8,806 nucleotides of DNA from Xanthobacteraceae bacterium (GCA_030037105.1 JASHRY010000070.1:1-8806); one strand, 5' to 3'. Positions 1-6,588 are shown, numbered from the stretch's first letter. Translations and numbers: made by a program. The notes: generated by a model not told the origin, from the sequence alone.

Positions 1-105
1 GCAGGAATGCGCAAAACTACTTCCGAAACGCAGGATATGCTTCAGCCTAAGTGAAATGGACTCTAGCGTGCCGTCCCGCGGGGCGTTTGCAGGCCGCGCG
101 CGCGG

Positions 106-140
106 GAAGAAAGAACCCTCCTGCGACGGATTGACGCAGG
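106..140 (-). terminator. Weak terminator-like hairpin downstream of the phosphatase gene
   Basis: Read on the minus strand, CCTGCG (140-135) and CGCAGG (125-120) form a 6-bp perfect stem with a 9-nt loop. It is followed after a few purines by the T/C-rich run TTCTTTCTTCC. The hairpin lies about 70 bp past the phosphatase stop. The stem is short and the T run is interrupted and displaced, so this is a weak candidate. The rest of 1-207 holds no reading frame I would defend as a gene. Confidence 0.35.
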
Positions 141-207
141 CTTCGGCGGCCGCGTCCATGCCGCCCAAGGCGACCGAACTATGGTCGGGAGCCGCGCAAA
201 TGCCGTG

Positions 208-867
208 TCATTCGCTCTGGAAAAATGCGATCGGCTTTATGTCCTCGCCGGAAAACACGGCCGCGGTCAACGGACCGCCGAACACGGCGCCGGTGTCGAG
301 GTTCAACCGGTTGGTCCGCAGATCGGGCGCGCCGGTCGCGAGCGGGGTGTGGCCGTGAACGATCAAGCGCCCGTAATCGCGTTCGTCGGAAAGGAACGGT
401 TCCCTGATCCACAGCAGGTCATGGTCGCGCTGCGCATCGAGCGGTTCATGCGGATCGACGCCGGCATGCACGAAAAAGCGCCGGCCGTCGTCATAGCTCG
501 GTCGCAGCGAGCGCAGCCAGACGACGTGCTGACGCGGCAGCTCGCGAGCGCTCTCCACCCGATAGCTGCGCAGCGTCTCCGCTCCACCTTGCCGGAGCCA
601 AAGGTCCGCCGGAAGCGCCCCGTCGATGACGTCGAGCGCGAGCGCCTCGTGGTTGCCCTTGAGCGCGACCAGGCGATCGCCGAGCAGCGACTGCAGGGCG
701 ATCACATAGCGGATGACGTCGGCACTTTGCGGCCCGCGATCGATGTAGTCGCCGAGGAAGATAAAGATCGCCGGCCGCCCGGCGGCGTGTTGCTCACAGC
801 GCGTCATCAGTCGTCGCAGCTTACGCAGCGAGCCGTGGATATCGCCAATGGCATAGACGAGCGACAT
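208..867 (-). CDS. PPP-family serine/threonine protein phosphatase (calcineurin-like metallophosphoesterase)
   Basis: A 219-residue cytoplasmic metallophosphoesterase of the bacterial PPP type, expected to hydrolyse phosphomonoesters, probably phospho-Ser/Thr, using two metal ions. All signature motifs are present in order: GDIHG (8-12), GDYIDRGP (39-46), GNHE (71-74), VHAG (133-136), HGHTP (171-175) and the C-terminal DTGAVFGG (191-198). The metal ligands D9, H11, D40, N72, H134 and H171 and the catalytic-type H73 can therefore all be assigned. There is no signal peptide or membrane segment. The length is usual for stand-alone bacterial members. The ATG at 867 places GDIHG at residue 8, as in the family, but no good Shine-Dalgarno sequence precedes it. 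It is divergent from the small exported-protein gene at 1020, with a 152-bp shared upstream region. Related members include diadenosine tetraphosphatases (ApaH-like), but the 'DTGAVFGG' ending and short length fit the protein phosphatase-like group better. The physiological substrate is unknown. Confidence 0.9.
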   Translation of the reverse strand: MSLVYAIGDIHGSLRKLRRLMTRCEQHAAGRPAIFIFLGDYIDRGPQSADVIRYVIALQSLLGDRLVALKGNHEALALDVIDGALPADLWLRQGGAETLRSYRVESARELPRQHVVWLRSLRPSYDDGRRFFVHAGVDPHEPLDAQRDHDLLWIREPFLSDERDYGRLIVHGHTPLATGAPDLRTNRLNLDTGAVFGGPLTAAVFSGEDIKPIAFFQSE

Positions 868-904
868 GCAGTCGTTAACCAGATCGCCGGCGGACGTGCC
901 AATG

Positions 905-939
905 ATGGCGATATTCAGGCACTATTGTTCAGTCGCCAT
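905..939. promoter_or_regulatory. Inverted repeat in the divergent intergenic region (possible operator)
   Basis: ATGGCGA (905-911) and TCGCCAT (933-939) are perfect 7-bp inverted arms separated by 21 bp. The spacer carries two direct copies of TTCAG, at 914-918 and 928-932. The element lies between the divergent phosphatase and exported-protein genes and just upstream of the GGAAC promoter candidate, where an operator would be expected. No regulator is encoded nearby and a 7-bp palindrome can arise by chance, so the assignment is tentative. Confidence 0.25.
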
Positions 940-953
940 TCACTAATAAACGT

Positions 954-979
954 GGAACTTAGGGGTCTAGGGGGCGGTT
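954..979 (+). promoter_or_regulatory. Candidate EcfG-type (general stress response) promoter
   Basis: GGAAC (954-958) is followed after 16 nt by CGGTT (975-979). This is close to the alphaproteobacterial EcfG sigma factor consensus, GGAAC-N16/17-cGTT; the -10 element carries one extra G. The element ends 40 bp before the ATG at 1020, leaving a 5' leader of about 30 nt, which is a plausible distance. The match to the consensus comes from memory of the family and has not been tested statistically. Confidence 0.45.
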
Positions 980-1019
980 TGCACTCTATGAAACAAACCA
1001 TCCTGGTCGAGGTGATGCC

Positions 1020-1295
1020 ATGAGAAAGACTCTGACTGCTGTCGTTGCCGCAGCGGCCATTGGCGCGGCGGCGCTCGCGACATCGAGCACGGCGGACGCG
1101 CGCCCCTGGGGCTGGGGCTGGCGCGGTGGTTGGTGGGGGCCCGGCCCGTTTATCGCCGGCGCTGTTGTCGGCGGGGCATTGGCCGCGCCTTACTATTACC
1201 GCTACTACTACCCGTATAGCCCCTATCCCTATTATTACGGGCCCGGCTGCCGGCGGGTTTGGAACGGTTATGGTTGGGTGCGTGCCTGTTATTGA
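1020..1295 (+). CDS. Small exported Gly/Trp/Tyr-rich protein of unknown function
   Basis: A 91-residue protein with a clear Sec signal peptide: basic n-region MRK, an Ala-rich hydrophobic core at 6-20, and a likely cleavage after ADA at residue 27. The mature part of about 64 residues opens with a Trp/Gly-rich stretch (28-41, GWGWRGGWWG). A short Gly/Ala hydrophobic patch follows (44-56), then a Tyr/Pro-rich run (58-74, about half Tyr). It ends in a Cys-bounded segment with C77 and C90 around RRVWNGYGWVR, which could form one disulphide. An RBS-like GAGGTGA (1009-1015) lies 4 nt before the ATG, supporting this start. A GGAAC-type stress promoter candidate lies upstream and a 12-bp hairpin downstream, so it is probably a monocistronic unit. 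Similar small exported proteins are common in Rhizobiales and are annotated as hypothetical. Periplasmic or envelope location is an inference and no function is known to me. Confidence 0.8.
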   Translation: MRKTLTAVVAAAAIGAAALATSSTADARPWGWGWRGGWWGPGPFIAGAVVGGALAAPYYYRYYYPYSPYPYYYGPGCRRVWNGYGWVRACY

Positions 1296-1325
1296 TACAT
1301 GCGGCGGTCGTACCGCCTGAGAAAG

Positions 1326-1351
1326 ATGGCGTCCCCGGTCGGGGACGCCAT
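1326..1351 (+). terminator. Strong hairpin after the first exported-protein gene
   Basis: ATGGCGTCCCCG (1326-1337) and CGGGGACGCCAT (1340-1351) are perfectly complementary over 12 bp. In practice this gives an 11-bp stem with a 4-nt loop. It begins 31 bp after the stop of the 91-residue protein. There is no T run after it (TAAAATTCG follows), so it may be a weak intrinsic terminator, a transcript 3'-end stabiliser or a pause site. Confidence 0.55.
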
Positions 1352-1474
1352 AAAATTCGATCGCTTTAGCCCCGTAAGTGATGCCGTAACAAATTTCCGC
1401 CAAAGAGTGCGTCTTCACTAATGTGGGGCGTTAGGTATCGGGGGTATCCGGGGACTTCCGCTCATTCATGTTCG

Positions 1475-1489
1475 GGTCGGCTCCCGACC
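1475..1489 (+). other. Small hairpin in the leader of the second exported-protein gene
   Basis: GGTCGG (1475-1480) and CCGACC (1484-1489) form a 6-bp stem with a 3-nt loop. It ends 8 nt before the GAGGAG ribosome binding site (1498-1503) of the gene at 1509. It could affect leader structure or translation, but it leaves the ribosome binding site free. No recognisable promoter was found in 1352-1474, although a near-direct repeat (GGTATCGGG then GGTATCCGGG) lies at 1434-1452. Confidence 0.25.
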
Positions 1490-1508
1490 GATCGCTTGAG
1501 GAGAACAC

Positions 1509-1847
1509 ATGCATAAGTCGCTCATTGCGCTCGTCGGCGCCGCGGGCATCGGCCTCGCCGCATTGGCTACTGCCCCGGCCCCTGCGAACGCCGGTTGTTT
1601 CGGCTGCGCCGTAGGCGCAGGAATCCTGGGCGGTGTCGCCGCCGGTGCAATCGTCGGGAGTGCGATCGCGAACAGCCCGCCTCCCCCGCCGCCTCCGGGC
1701 TACTATCCTCCGCCTCCTCCTCCGGGCGCTTATTATCCGCCGCCCCCCGCCTATGCGCAGTTGGCGCCTGGTTGTCATTGGGGACGCCGCAAGGTTTGGG
1801 TCGATGGCGTCGGTTATCGGTGGCGGACCGTGCAGGTCTGTCCCTGA
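1509..1847 (+). CDS. Small exported Pro-rich protein with glycine-zipper segment, unknown function
   Basis: A 112-residue protein. Residues 1-28 form a signal peptide (MHK n-region, hydrophobic core, cleavage after ANA). It is followed by G29-C30-F-G-C33, a Gly/Ala glycine-zipper-like hydrophobic segment (35-55), and a proline-rich linker (57-80) with tandem PPPPPPxxYY-type units. The C-terminal segment has C89 and C111 bounding WGRRKVWVDGVGYRWRTVQV. The NAGC at 27-30 resembles a lipobox but has Asn where Leu is usual, so lipidation is possible but not favoured. The GAGGAG ribosome binding site (1498-1503), 5 nt before the ATG, fixes the start. The signal peptide and the C-terminal 'RxVW..G.G' layout resemble the neighbour at 1020, suggesting related envelope-associated proteins. 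It is followed by a textbook terminator at 1873-1905. Function is unknown. The proline-rich linker suggests a cell-envelope-spanning or surface role, which is inference. Confidence 0.8.
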   Translation: MHKSLIALVGAAGIGLAALATAPAPANAGCFGCAVGAGILGGVAAGAIVGSAIANSPPPPPPPGYYPPPPPPGAYYPPPPAYAQLAPGCHWGRRKVWVDGVGYRWRTVQVCP

Positions 1848-1872
1848 TCGCGCGGTATGGCGTTGAATTCGT

Positions 1873-1905
1873 CCGGCCGGCTTGATGAGCCGGCCGGTTC
1901 TTTTT
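1873..1905 (+). terminator. Rho-independent terminator
   Basis: CCGGCCGGCT (1873-1882) pairs perfectly with AGCCGGCCGG (1888-1897) around a 5-nt loop and is followed directly by TTCTTTTT (1898-1905). It lies 26 bp after the stop of the 112-residue exported protein and separates that gene from the hydrolase downstream. Confidence 0.88.
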
Positions 1906-1938
1906 GTCGGCAACGTTGATTGACGCGACCGCGTCGTT

Positions 1939-3003
1939 GTGGTCGCGCCAGCCAGCGCTGCCCGACTGATGCGAGACCCGATGGTGCGCTCTCACTCAGC
2001 GCGGCTTGAAGCGGGAATCGCCGTCGCGAGCGGACGCGGCGGCGCAACCCGCCGCGATGGTGACGAGCACGGGCGGTTCTTTCGGCGCGTGCGCGCGGCA
2101 TCCCGCGGATTTGCGGCAAACGTCGCGCGCGCGTGGCGCGAAGAACCGCGTCCGCTCTGGGCTGCGCACACGATAACGGCGCTGAAAGTGATCGCGGTTC
2201 TCCTGCTCTGCCTCTACGTCGGCGTGGCGGCGATCCTCTACTTCATGCAGCGTTCGATGATGTATTTCCCCGAAACGATCCACACGACGCCGGCGCAGGC
2301 CGGCCTGCCCGAAGCCGAGGAGGTGACGCTCACGACCTCCGACGGCGAGCGCGTCATCGCCTGGCACGTTCCGCCGCGCGACGACAAGCCGGTCATCGTC
2401 TATTTCCACGGCAACGGCGGCGCGTTGCGCTATCGCGTGCAGCGCTTTCGCAAGCTCATCAACGACGGTATCGGCCTCGTTGCGCTCGAATATCGCGGCT
2501 TTGGCGGCTCGAGCGGAAGCCCGAGCGAAGCGGGTCTGATCGCCGACGGCGCGGCCGCCTACGCCTTTGCCGCTGCGCGCTATCCGGTGCCACAAATCGT
2601 GCTCTGGGGTGAGTCGCTCGGGTCGGCGGTTGCGGTTGCGGTGGCGGCGGCCAAGCCCGTCGGCCGCGTCATCCTGGAAGCGCCGTTCACCTCGGCGGCG
2701 GCGGTCGCGTCGCTTCACTATTGGTATATTCCGGTGTGGCTTCTGATGAAGGATCAATTCCGCACCGATGAGTGGATCGGAAAGGTCACGGCGCCCGTTC
2801 TCATTCTGCACGGCGTGCACGATCGGATCGTTCCCTATGCCATGGGCGAGCGGTTGTTCGACTTGACCAAGGCGCCCAAGCATATCGTGCGTTTCCTCGA
2901 CGGCGGCCACGAGGATCTCGACATGCACGGCGCGCTGCATGCCGTGGGCCGCTTCCTCGCCGGTGATTTGGATCACCCGCCCACTCCTCCCAGCCCGGAT
3001 TGA
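1939..3003 (+). CDS. Membrane-anchored alpha/beta hydrolase (BEM46/ABHD13-like)
   Basis: A serine hydrolase of the alpha/beta-hydrolase fold; its substrate is unknown (esters, thioesters or lipids are typical of the fold). Numbered from the GTG at 1939: one transmembrane segment (about 84-102) ending in YFMQRSMMYFP, oxyanion-region HGNGG (157-161), nucleophile elbow GESLGS (224-229) with Ser226, EAPFTS (247-252), acid Asp295 in HGVHD (291-295), and His324 in GGHEDL (322-327). The full triad is thus present. The order 'N-terminal TM, then MMYFPE, then HGNGG' is characteristic of the BEM46-like branch. Arg-rich sequence precedes the membrane segment, so the catalytic domain is probably periplasmic. 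The start is uncertain: family members usually begin near residue 84, while the open frame adds about 80 Arg/Ala-rich residues with no good ribosome binding site before any candidate (GTG 1939, ATG 1969, ATG 1981, GTG 2089, GTG 2188). It is convergent with the liv operon and insulated upstream by a terminator. Confidence 0.85.
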   Translation: MVAPASAARLMRDPMVRSHSARLEAGIAVASGRGGATRRDGDEHGRFFRRVRAASRGFAANVARAWREEPRPLWAAHTITALKVIAVLLLCLYVGVAAILYFMQRSMMYFPETIHTTPAQAGLPEAEEVTLTTSDGERVIAWHVPPRDDKPVIVYFHGNGGALRYRVQRFRKLINDGIGLVALEYRGFGGSSGSPSEAGLIADGAAAYAFAAARYPVPQIVLWGESLGSAVAVAVAAAKPVGRVILEAPFTSAAAVASLHYWYIPVWLLMKDQFRTDEWIGKVTAPVLILHGVHDRIVPYAMGERLFDLTKAPKHIVRFLDGGHEDLDMHGALHAVGRFLAGDLDHPPTPPSPD

Positions 3004-3061
3004 GCAGGCGGCAAAATCCGGGGAGCGACTTTTCAGGCTCGCGATCGTTCCCGCTTTACGC

Positions 3062-3082
3062 CCCGCTCTTCGGGAAGGCGGG
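3062..3082. terminator. Hairpin between convergent hydrolase and livF ends
   Basis: CCCGC (3062-3066) and CTT (3068-3070) pair with AAG (3075-3077) and GCGGG (3078-3082) across a CGGG loop, with one unpaired T at 3067. It lies in the 124-bp convergent gap, 46 bp before the livF stop on the other strand and 59 bp after the hydrolase stop. No T run follows on either strand, so it is at best a weak bidirectional transcript end. Confidence 0.3.
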
Positions 3083-3127
3083 CAACGACGCATCGGTGCG
3101 GCGCAAGGCTTCCATCCTTTGAATCCT

Positions 3128-3847
3128 TTATGACGCCTCCGCGAGCCGCAGCCCGACGAGCCGGTCGAGCGCCGCGTTGTCGGCGAGCAGCGCGGCCGAG
3201 CCGCCGCTGTAAACGACGCGGCCGCGCTCGAGCACCAGCGCATCTTGCGTCAGCGCCAGCGCGATATCGGCATGTTGCTCCACCAGGATGAAGGCGTTGG
3301 CGCCTTCGCCGGTCATGCGCCGGATCGCGGCGGCGAGTTCTTCGACCACGATCGGCGCCAGTCCTTCGAGCGGCTCGTCGAGCAGAAGCAGCGTTGGATT
3401 GGTCATGAGCGCGCGCGCGATCGCCAGCATCTGCTGCTCGCCGCCGGAGAGCTGGTTGCCGAGATTGCGCCGGCGCTCGGCGAGGCGAGGAAACAGATCG
3501 TAGACCGCCGCCAGGTCCCACCTGCCGTCACGGGCGGCGACGGTGAGATTCTCCTCGACGCTCAAGGAGGGGAAAATCTCGCGTTCCTGCGCCACCCAGC
3601 CGATACCGGCCAGCGCGCGGCGATGCGGCGGATGCCGGGTGATGTCCGCGCCGCGCCAGAGGACGCGGCCGCGGCCGACCCGCGTGTAGCCCATGATGGT
3701 AAGAAGGAGCGTGGTCTTGCCGACGCCGTTGCGGCCGAGGACGGAGAGGCCGCCGCGTTCCGGCAGCGTCAGCGACACGCCGTCGAGCACGACGGCGGAG
3801 CCATAGCCGGCGCGCACATCTTCGAGCGCAAGCAGCGGCTCAGTCAT
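3128..3847 (-). CDS. livF: Branched-chain amino acid-type ABC transporter ATP-binding protein LivF
   Basis: One of the two cytoplasmic ATPases that drive a HAAT-family importer. Counting from the ATG at 3847 it has 239 residues. Walker A is GRNGVGKTT (38-46), the Q-loop glutamine is Q87 in VAQERE, the signature is LSGGEQQ (133-139), Walker B is TLLLLDEPLEGL (152-163), and the switch histidine is H192 in EQH. All catalytic residues are present. The 'GRNGVGKTT' form and the WVAQEREIFPSLSVEENL stretch are typical of LivF rather than LivG. The start at 3847 is chosen because it overlaps the livG stop by 8 nt, as in coupled operons, and gives the usual family N-terminus. An in-frame ATG at 3862 would add only five residues. 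It is the last gene of the operon and convergent with the hydrolase. A urea-type (UrtE) role is conceivable from Walker A alone, but the binding protein does not suggest it. Confidence 0.93.
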   Translation of the reverse strand: MTEPLLALEDVRAGYGSAVVLDGVSLTLPERGGLSVLGRNGVGKTTLLLTIMGYTRVGRGRVLWRGADITRHPPHRRALAGIGWVAQEREIFPSLSVEENLTVAARDGRWDLAAVYDLFPRLAERRRNLGNQLSGGEQQMLAIARALMTNPTLLLLDEPLEGLAPIVVEELAAAIRRMTGEGANAFILVEQHADIALALTQDALVLERGRVVYSGGSAALLADNAALDRLVGLRLAEAS

Positions 3848-4619
3848 GGCGCAATTCTGCAAGGTCCTTGGTCGGCGCCTTGCCGAGATAGACCGCGCGC
3901 ACCCGCGGATCGGATGCGATCTCCTGCGCGGTGCCTTCGACCAGGACGCGGCCGCCGACCATCACGATCACGCGCGAGGCAAAGCGAAAAACCAGCTCCA
4001 TGTCGTGCTCGATGAACAGCACGGTGATATCGCGCGACAGTCCGGCGATGGCGGCGAACAATTCCTTGCTCTCCTCGCGCGGCACGCCCGCCGCCGGCTC
4101 GTCGAGCAGCAACACTTTCGGCCGGGTCGCCAAAGCGAGCGCGATCTCGAGCAGGCGTTGCTGGCCGTAGGCCAGTTCGCGCGTCGGACGGTGACAGACC
4201 GAATCCAGCTTGAGGGCGCAGAGGATGTCGTAGGCCTCGTCGATTTCGCGGCCGTGAGCGGCGAGTTGCCGCCACCAGGCGCGCGCGGCGCGGCTTCGCT
4301 CGCAAACCGCCAGCGTCACCGATTCGAGCGCGGTGAGATGCGGAAATAGCGACGTGATCTGGTAGGTGCGAACCAGGCCGCGCCGCACCCGCTGCTCGGG
4401 CGGCAACGCCGTAATGTCGACATCGTCGAGCAGGATACGGCCGGCATCGGGCCGCAACATTCCGGTCATGAGATTGATCAGCGTGGTCTTGCCGGCGCCG
4501 TTGGGCCCGATCAGCGCGTAGCGCACGCCCTTGGGTAACTCTATCTCAAGCTCGCTGGCGACGACGAGCGAGCCGAAGCTCTTGGCCAGGCCGCGGACGG
4601 CAAGGGCCGGCGGGCTCAC
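3840..4619 (-). CDS. livG: Branched-chain amino acid-type ABC transporter ATP-binding protein LivG
   Basis: The second ATPase of the importer, 259 residues from a GTG start at 4619. Walker A is GPNGAGKTT (38-46), the Q-loop is RTYQITSLFP (84-93), the signature LAYGQQR (149-155) is a LivG-type variant of LSGGQ, Walker B is KVLLLDEPAAG (168-178), and the switch histidine is H205 in IEHD. The GTG start is chosen because GTGA overlaps the livM TGA by 4 nt and is preceded by GGAG six bases upstream. The open frame continues to an ATG at 4721, but those extra 34 residues lie inside livM and look non-native. The C-terminal 'VRAVYLG' stretch is the usual LivG tail, here extended by about 14 residues. 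Together with LivF it should form the heterodimeric nucleotide-binding unit beneath LivH/LivM. Confidence 0.93.
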   Translation of the reverse strand: MSPPALAVRGLAKSFGSLVVASELEIELPKGVRYALIGPNGAGKTTLINLMTGMLRPDAGRILLDDVDITALPPEQRVRRGLVRTYQITSLFPHLTALESVTLAVCERSRAARAWWRQLAAHGREIDEAYDILCALKLDSVCHRPTRELAYGQQRLLEIALALATRPKVLLLDEPAAGVPREESKELFAAIAGLSRDITVLFIEHDMELVFRFASRVIVMVGGRVLVEGTAQEIASDPRVRAVYLGKAPTKDLAELRHD

Positions 4620-5605
4620 GAGCGGCTCCGGCGCGACATGAGCCTTGCCGCTCCGCCGAGAATGCCGTTGGGGAGGAACGTGACCACCCCCACCAGCAGA
4701 ACGCCGATCCAGAAATACCAATATTGCGGCTCGATGCCGGAAAATTGGTCGCGCGCGACCATGTAGACGATGGCGCCGACGAGCCCGCCATAAAGGCGGC
4801 CGGCGCCGCCGAGCACGAGCATCACCACCACTTCGGCGGAGCGCTCGAAGCCGAGCGACTCGAGCGACACCGTTTCCGTGGTCTGCGCCAGCAGGGCGCC
4901 GGCGATCCCGGCCATGGCCGCGGCGATCGTATAGATGGTGCGGATATGGGCGCGGCTCGGCGCGCCGATGGCGGGCATGCGGACGAAATTCTCGCGAATG
5001 CCGCGCAGCGACAGGCCGAACGGCGAATGGATGAGCCGTCGCGCGAACACAAACAGCACGAACAGCACGGCGAGTGCATAGGCGTAGGCGGTGCGGCCGT
5101 ACAGGTCGAAGGGGAGATAGCCGAAGAGCTTCCAGGTATGGATGCCCTGCAGGCCGTCAACGCCGCCGGTCAGCCAGCCGGCGCTGTTGGCGAGTTCTTC
5201 CAGCAGCAGGCCGAAACCGAGCGTGAGCATGATCAGAGCAAGATGCCGGAACCGGCAGATGACGAAACTCGTAGCATAGCCGACGAGGCCGGCCGCGACC
5301 GCCGCTATCGCCAGGCCGGTGAGCGGCTCCCCCCAGCCGTATTTCGAAACGAGGCCGGCGGTGTAGGCGCCGATGCCGAAGAAGGCGGCGTGCCCGAGCG
5401 AGACAATGCCGGCGTAGCCGAGGATCAAATCGAGCGACAACGCGAACAACCCGGCAATGGCGATCTGACTCGCGAGCGAGAGATAATCCGGAAACAGCGC
5501 ATAGGGCAGAAGCGTCGCGAGCCAGAACGCGATCTCGATCGGTCGCCACCGCGTTTGCGCCTGAAGATAAAGCCGCGGATTGGCCGTCCCTTCGGTCAGC
5601 GCCAT
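4616..5605 (-). CDS. livM: Branched-chain amino acid-type ABC transporter permease LivM
   Basis: One of two inner-membrane permeases of the importer, 329 residues and strongly hydrophobic, with multiple membrane segments beginning near residue 25. Family landmarks are GYAGIVSLGHAAFFGIGAY (63-81), TGGVDGLQGI (146-155), and the cytoplasmic coupling loop SLRGIRENFVRMPAIG (199-214) that contacts the ATPase. A late glycine-rich LVLGGAGRLYGGLVGA (264-279) and FLPNGI (310-315) follow. Length and order match LivM. The ATG at 5605 lies 3 nt after the livH stop (TGACCGATG in transcript sense), indicating coupled translation. Its stop overlaps the livG GTG. The N-terminal 20 residues are polar and cytoplasmic. 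Substrate specificity cannot be inferred from the permease. Confidence 0.93.
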   Translation of the reverse strand: MALTEGTANPRLYLQAQTRWRPIEIAFWLATLLPYALFPDYLSLASQIAIAGLFALSLDLILGYAGIVSLGHAAFFGIGAYTAGLVSKYGWGEPLTGLAIAAVAAGLVGYATSFVICRFRHLALIMLTLGFGLLLEELANSAGWLTGGVDGLQGIHTWKLFGYLPFDLYGRTAYAYALAVLFVLFVFARRLIHSPFGLSLRGIRENFVRMPAIGAPSRAHIRTIYTIAAAMAGIAGALLAQTTETVSLESLGFERSAEVVVMLVLGGAGRLYGGLVGAIVYMVARDQFSGIEPQYWYFWIGVLLVGVVTFLPNGILGGAARLMSRRSRS

Positions 5606-5608
5606 CGG

Positions 5609-6472
5609 TCAGCGTCTCCCGATGAGGCCGAGCGGGCGCCACATCAACAGGCCGATCATGACGAGGTAGATGAGAAACGCCCCGAGCTGCGGAATGTAGT
5701 ATTTGCCGGCGACGTCGCTGATGCCGAGCACGACGGCGGCGGCAAAGGAGCCAGAAATCGAACCCAGGCCGCCGACCGAGACGACAATGAGGACATAAAC
5801 CAGATAAGTCAGCGCGAACGATGGATCGAGCCCGATGATCTCGATCGCCAACGCGCCGCCAAGCCCGGCGAGCCCGCTGCCAAGCGCAAAGGTGATCGCG
5901 AAGGTGCGGTCGACGTCGATGCCGAGGCCGCGCGCCATGCGTTCGTTGTCGACGGCGGCGCGCACCCGGGCGCCGAAGCGGGTGTAATCGAGCCCGAGCA
6001 CCAACGCCAATGTGATCAGCAGCGCCAGCCCGATCAGGATCAGCCGGTACACCGCGAAACGAACGCCCATGAAAATGAGCGAGCTGCGCAGATAGGCCGG
6101 CAACTGCAACGGCCGCTGCTCGGTGCCGAAGATGTACGCCGCGACGGCGACCGAAATGAAGACAATGCCGATGGTCAACAAGACCTGGTCGAGATCGCTC
6201 GCCCGATAGAGGCGGCGGAAGAACACCCGCTCAAACCCGACGCTGACCAAGGCGGCGGCGATGAACGCGCAGGGCAGCGTGGCGAAGAACGGCCAGCCGT
6301 AACGGCTCATCAACACGACGGTGACGTAGCCGCCGAGCATGGCGAAGCTGCAATGCGCCAGATTGATGAAATTCATCATGCCGAGCGTCACCGACTGTCC
6401 GACCGACAGCAAGAACAACAGCATGCCGTAAGCGAGCCCGTCGAACAGGACGCCGAATACGGGAGGGAGCAT
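5609..6472 (-). CDS. livH: Branched-chain amino acid-type ABC transporter permease LivH
   Basis: The partner permease, 287 residues from the ATG at 6472, which is the usual LivH length. Family landmarks are TLGMMNFINLAHCSFAMLGG (29-48), the coupling loop FGARVRAAVDNERMARGLGI (166-185), and VGGLGSISGSF (233-243), with membrane segments throughout. The open frame runs back to an ATG at 6592 and would add 40 residues. Those are charged and Ala/Gly-rich, unlike LivH N-termini, and lie in the 130-bp intergenic stem-loop region, so the inner ATG is preferred even though its ribosome binding site is weak. It is the first permease after the binding-protein gene and is separated from livM by 3 nt. Confidence 0.92.
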   Translation of the reverse strand: MLPPVFGVLFDGLAYGMLLFLLSVGQSVTLGMMNFINLAHCSFAMLGGYVTVVLMSRYGWPFFATLPCAFIAAALVSVGFERVFFRRLYRASDLDQVLLTIGIVFISVAVAAYIFGTEQRPLQLPAYLRSSLIFMGVRFAVYRLILIGLALLITLALVLGLDYTRFGARVRAAVDNERMARGLGIDVDRTFAITFALGSGLAGLGGALAIEIIGLDPSFALTYLVYVLIVVSVGGLGSISGSFAAAVVLGISDVAGKYYIPQLGAFLIYLVMIGLLMWRPLGLIGRR

Positions 6473-6543
6473 GGCCGAAGAGCCCCGATGATCGGCGGAC
6501 AACGTAACGGACGACGCCGCGGCCGGCCAAGCAATTTCCCGCC

Positions 6544-6588
6544 CGGCGCGCGGTGTCGCGATCGAAGGGCCGACGCGGTCGCGCGCCG
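6544..6588 (-). other. Intercistronic stem-loop between the binding protein and livH
   Basis: CGGCGCGCG (6544-6552) and CGCGCGCCG (6580-6588) are perfect 9-bp inverted arms around a 27-nt loop. The loop can fold further through a short GTCG/CGAC pairing. It begins 15 bp after the stop of the binding-protein gene in the 130-bp gap before livH, with no T run. In other binding-protein-dependent operons such intergenic structures protect the upstream message and raise binding protein over permease levels. Applying that here is inference. Confidence 0.4.

Noticed and set aside
181..1023. 280-codon open frame on the plus strand opposite the phosphatase
   Set aside because: It covers the complement of a well-supported metallophosphatase and shows no recognisable domain. 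It ends exactly across the start of the exported-protein gene by chance (ATGCCATGA).
1431..2119. Minus-strand Arg-rich open frames opposite the Pro-rich exported protein
   Set aside because: They are complement shadows with Arg-dominated composition and no ribosome binding site. The plus-strand gene has a signal peptide, an RBS and a terminator.
4620..4721. N-terminal extension of LivG to the ATG at 4721
   Set aside because: The added residues lie within livM and do not resemble a LivG N-terminus. The GTG at 4619 has a GGAG site and the usual 4-nt overlap with the livM stop.
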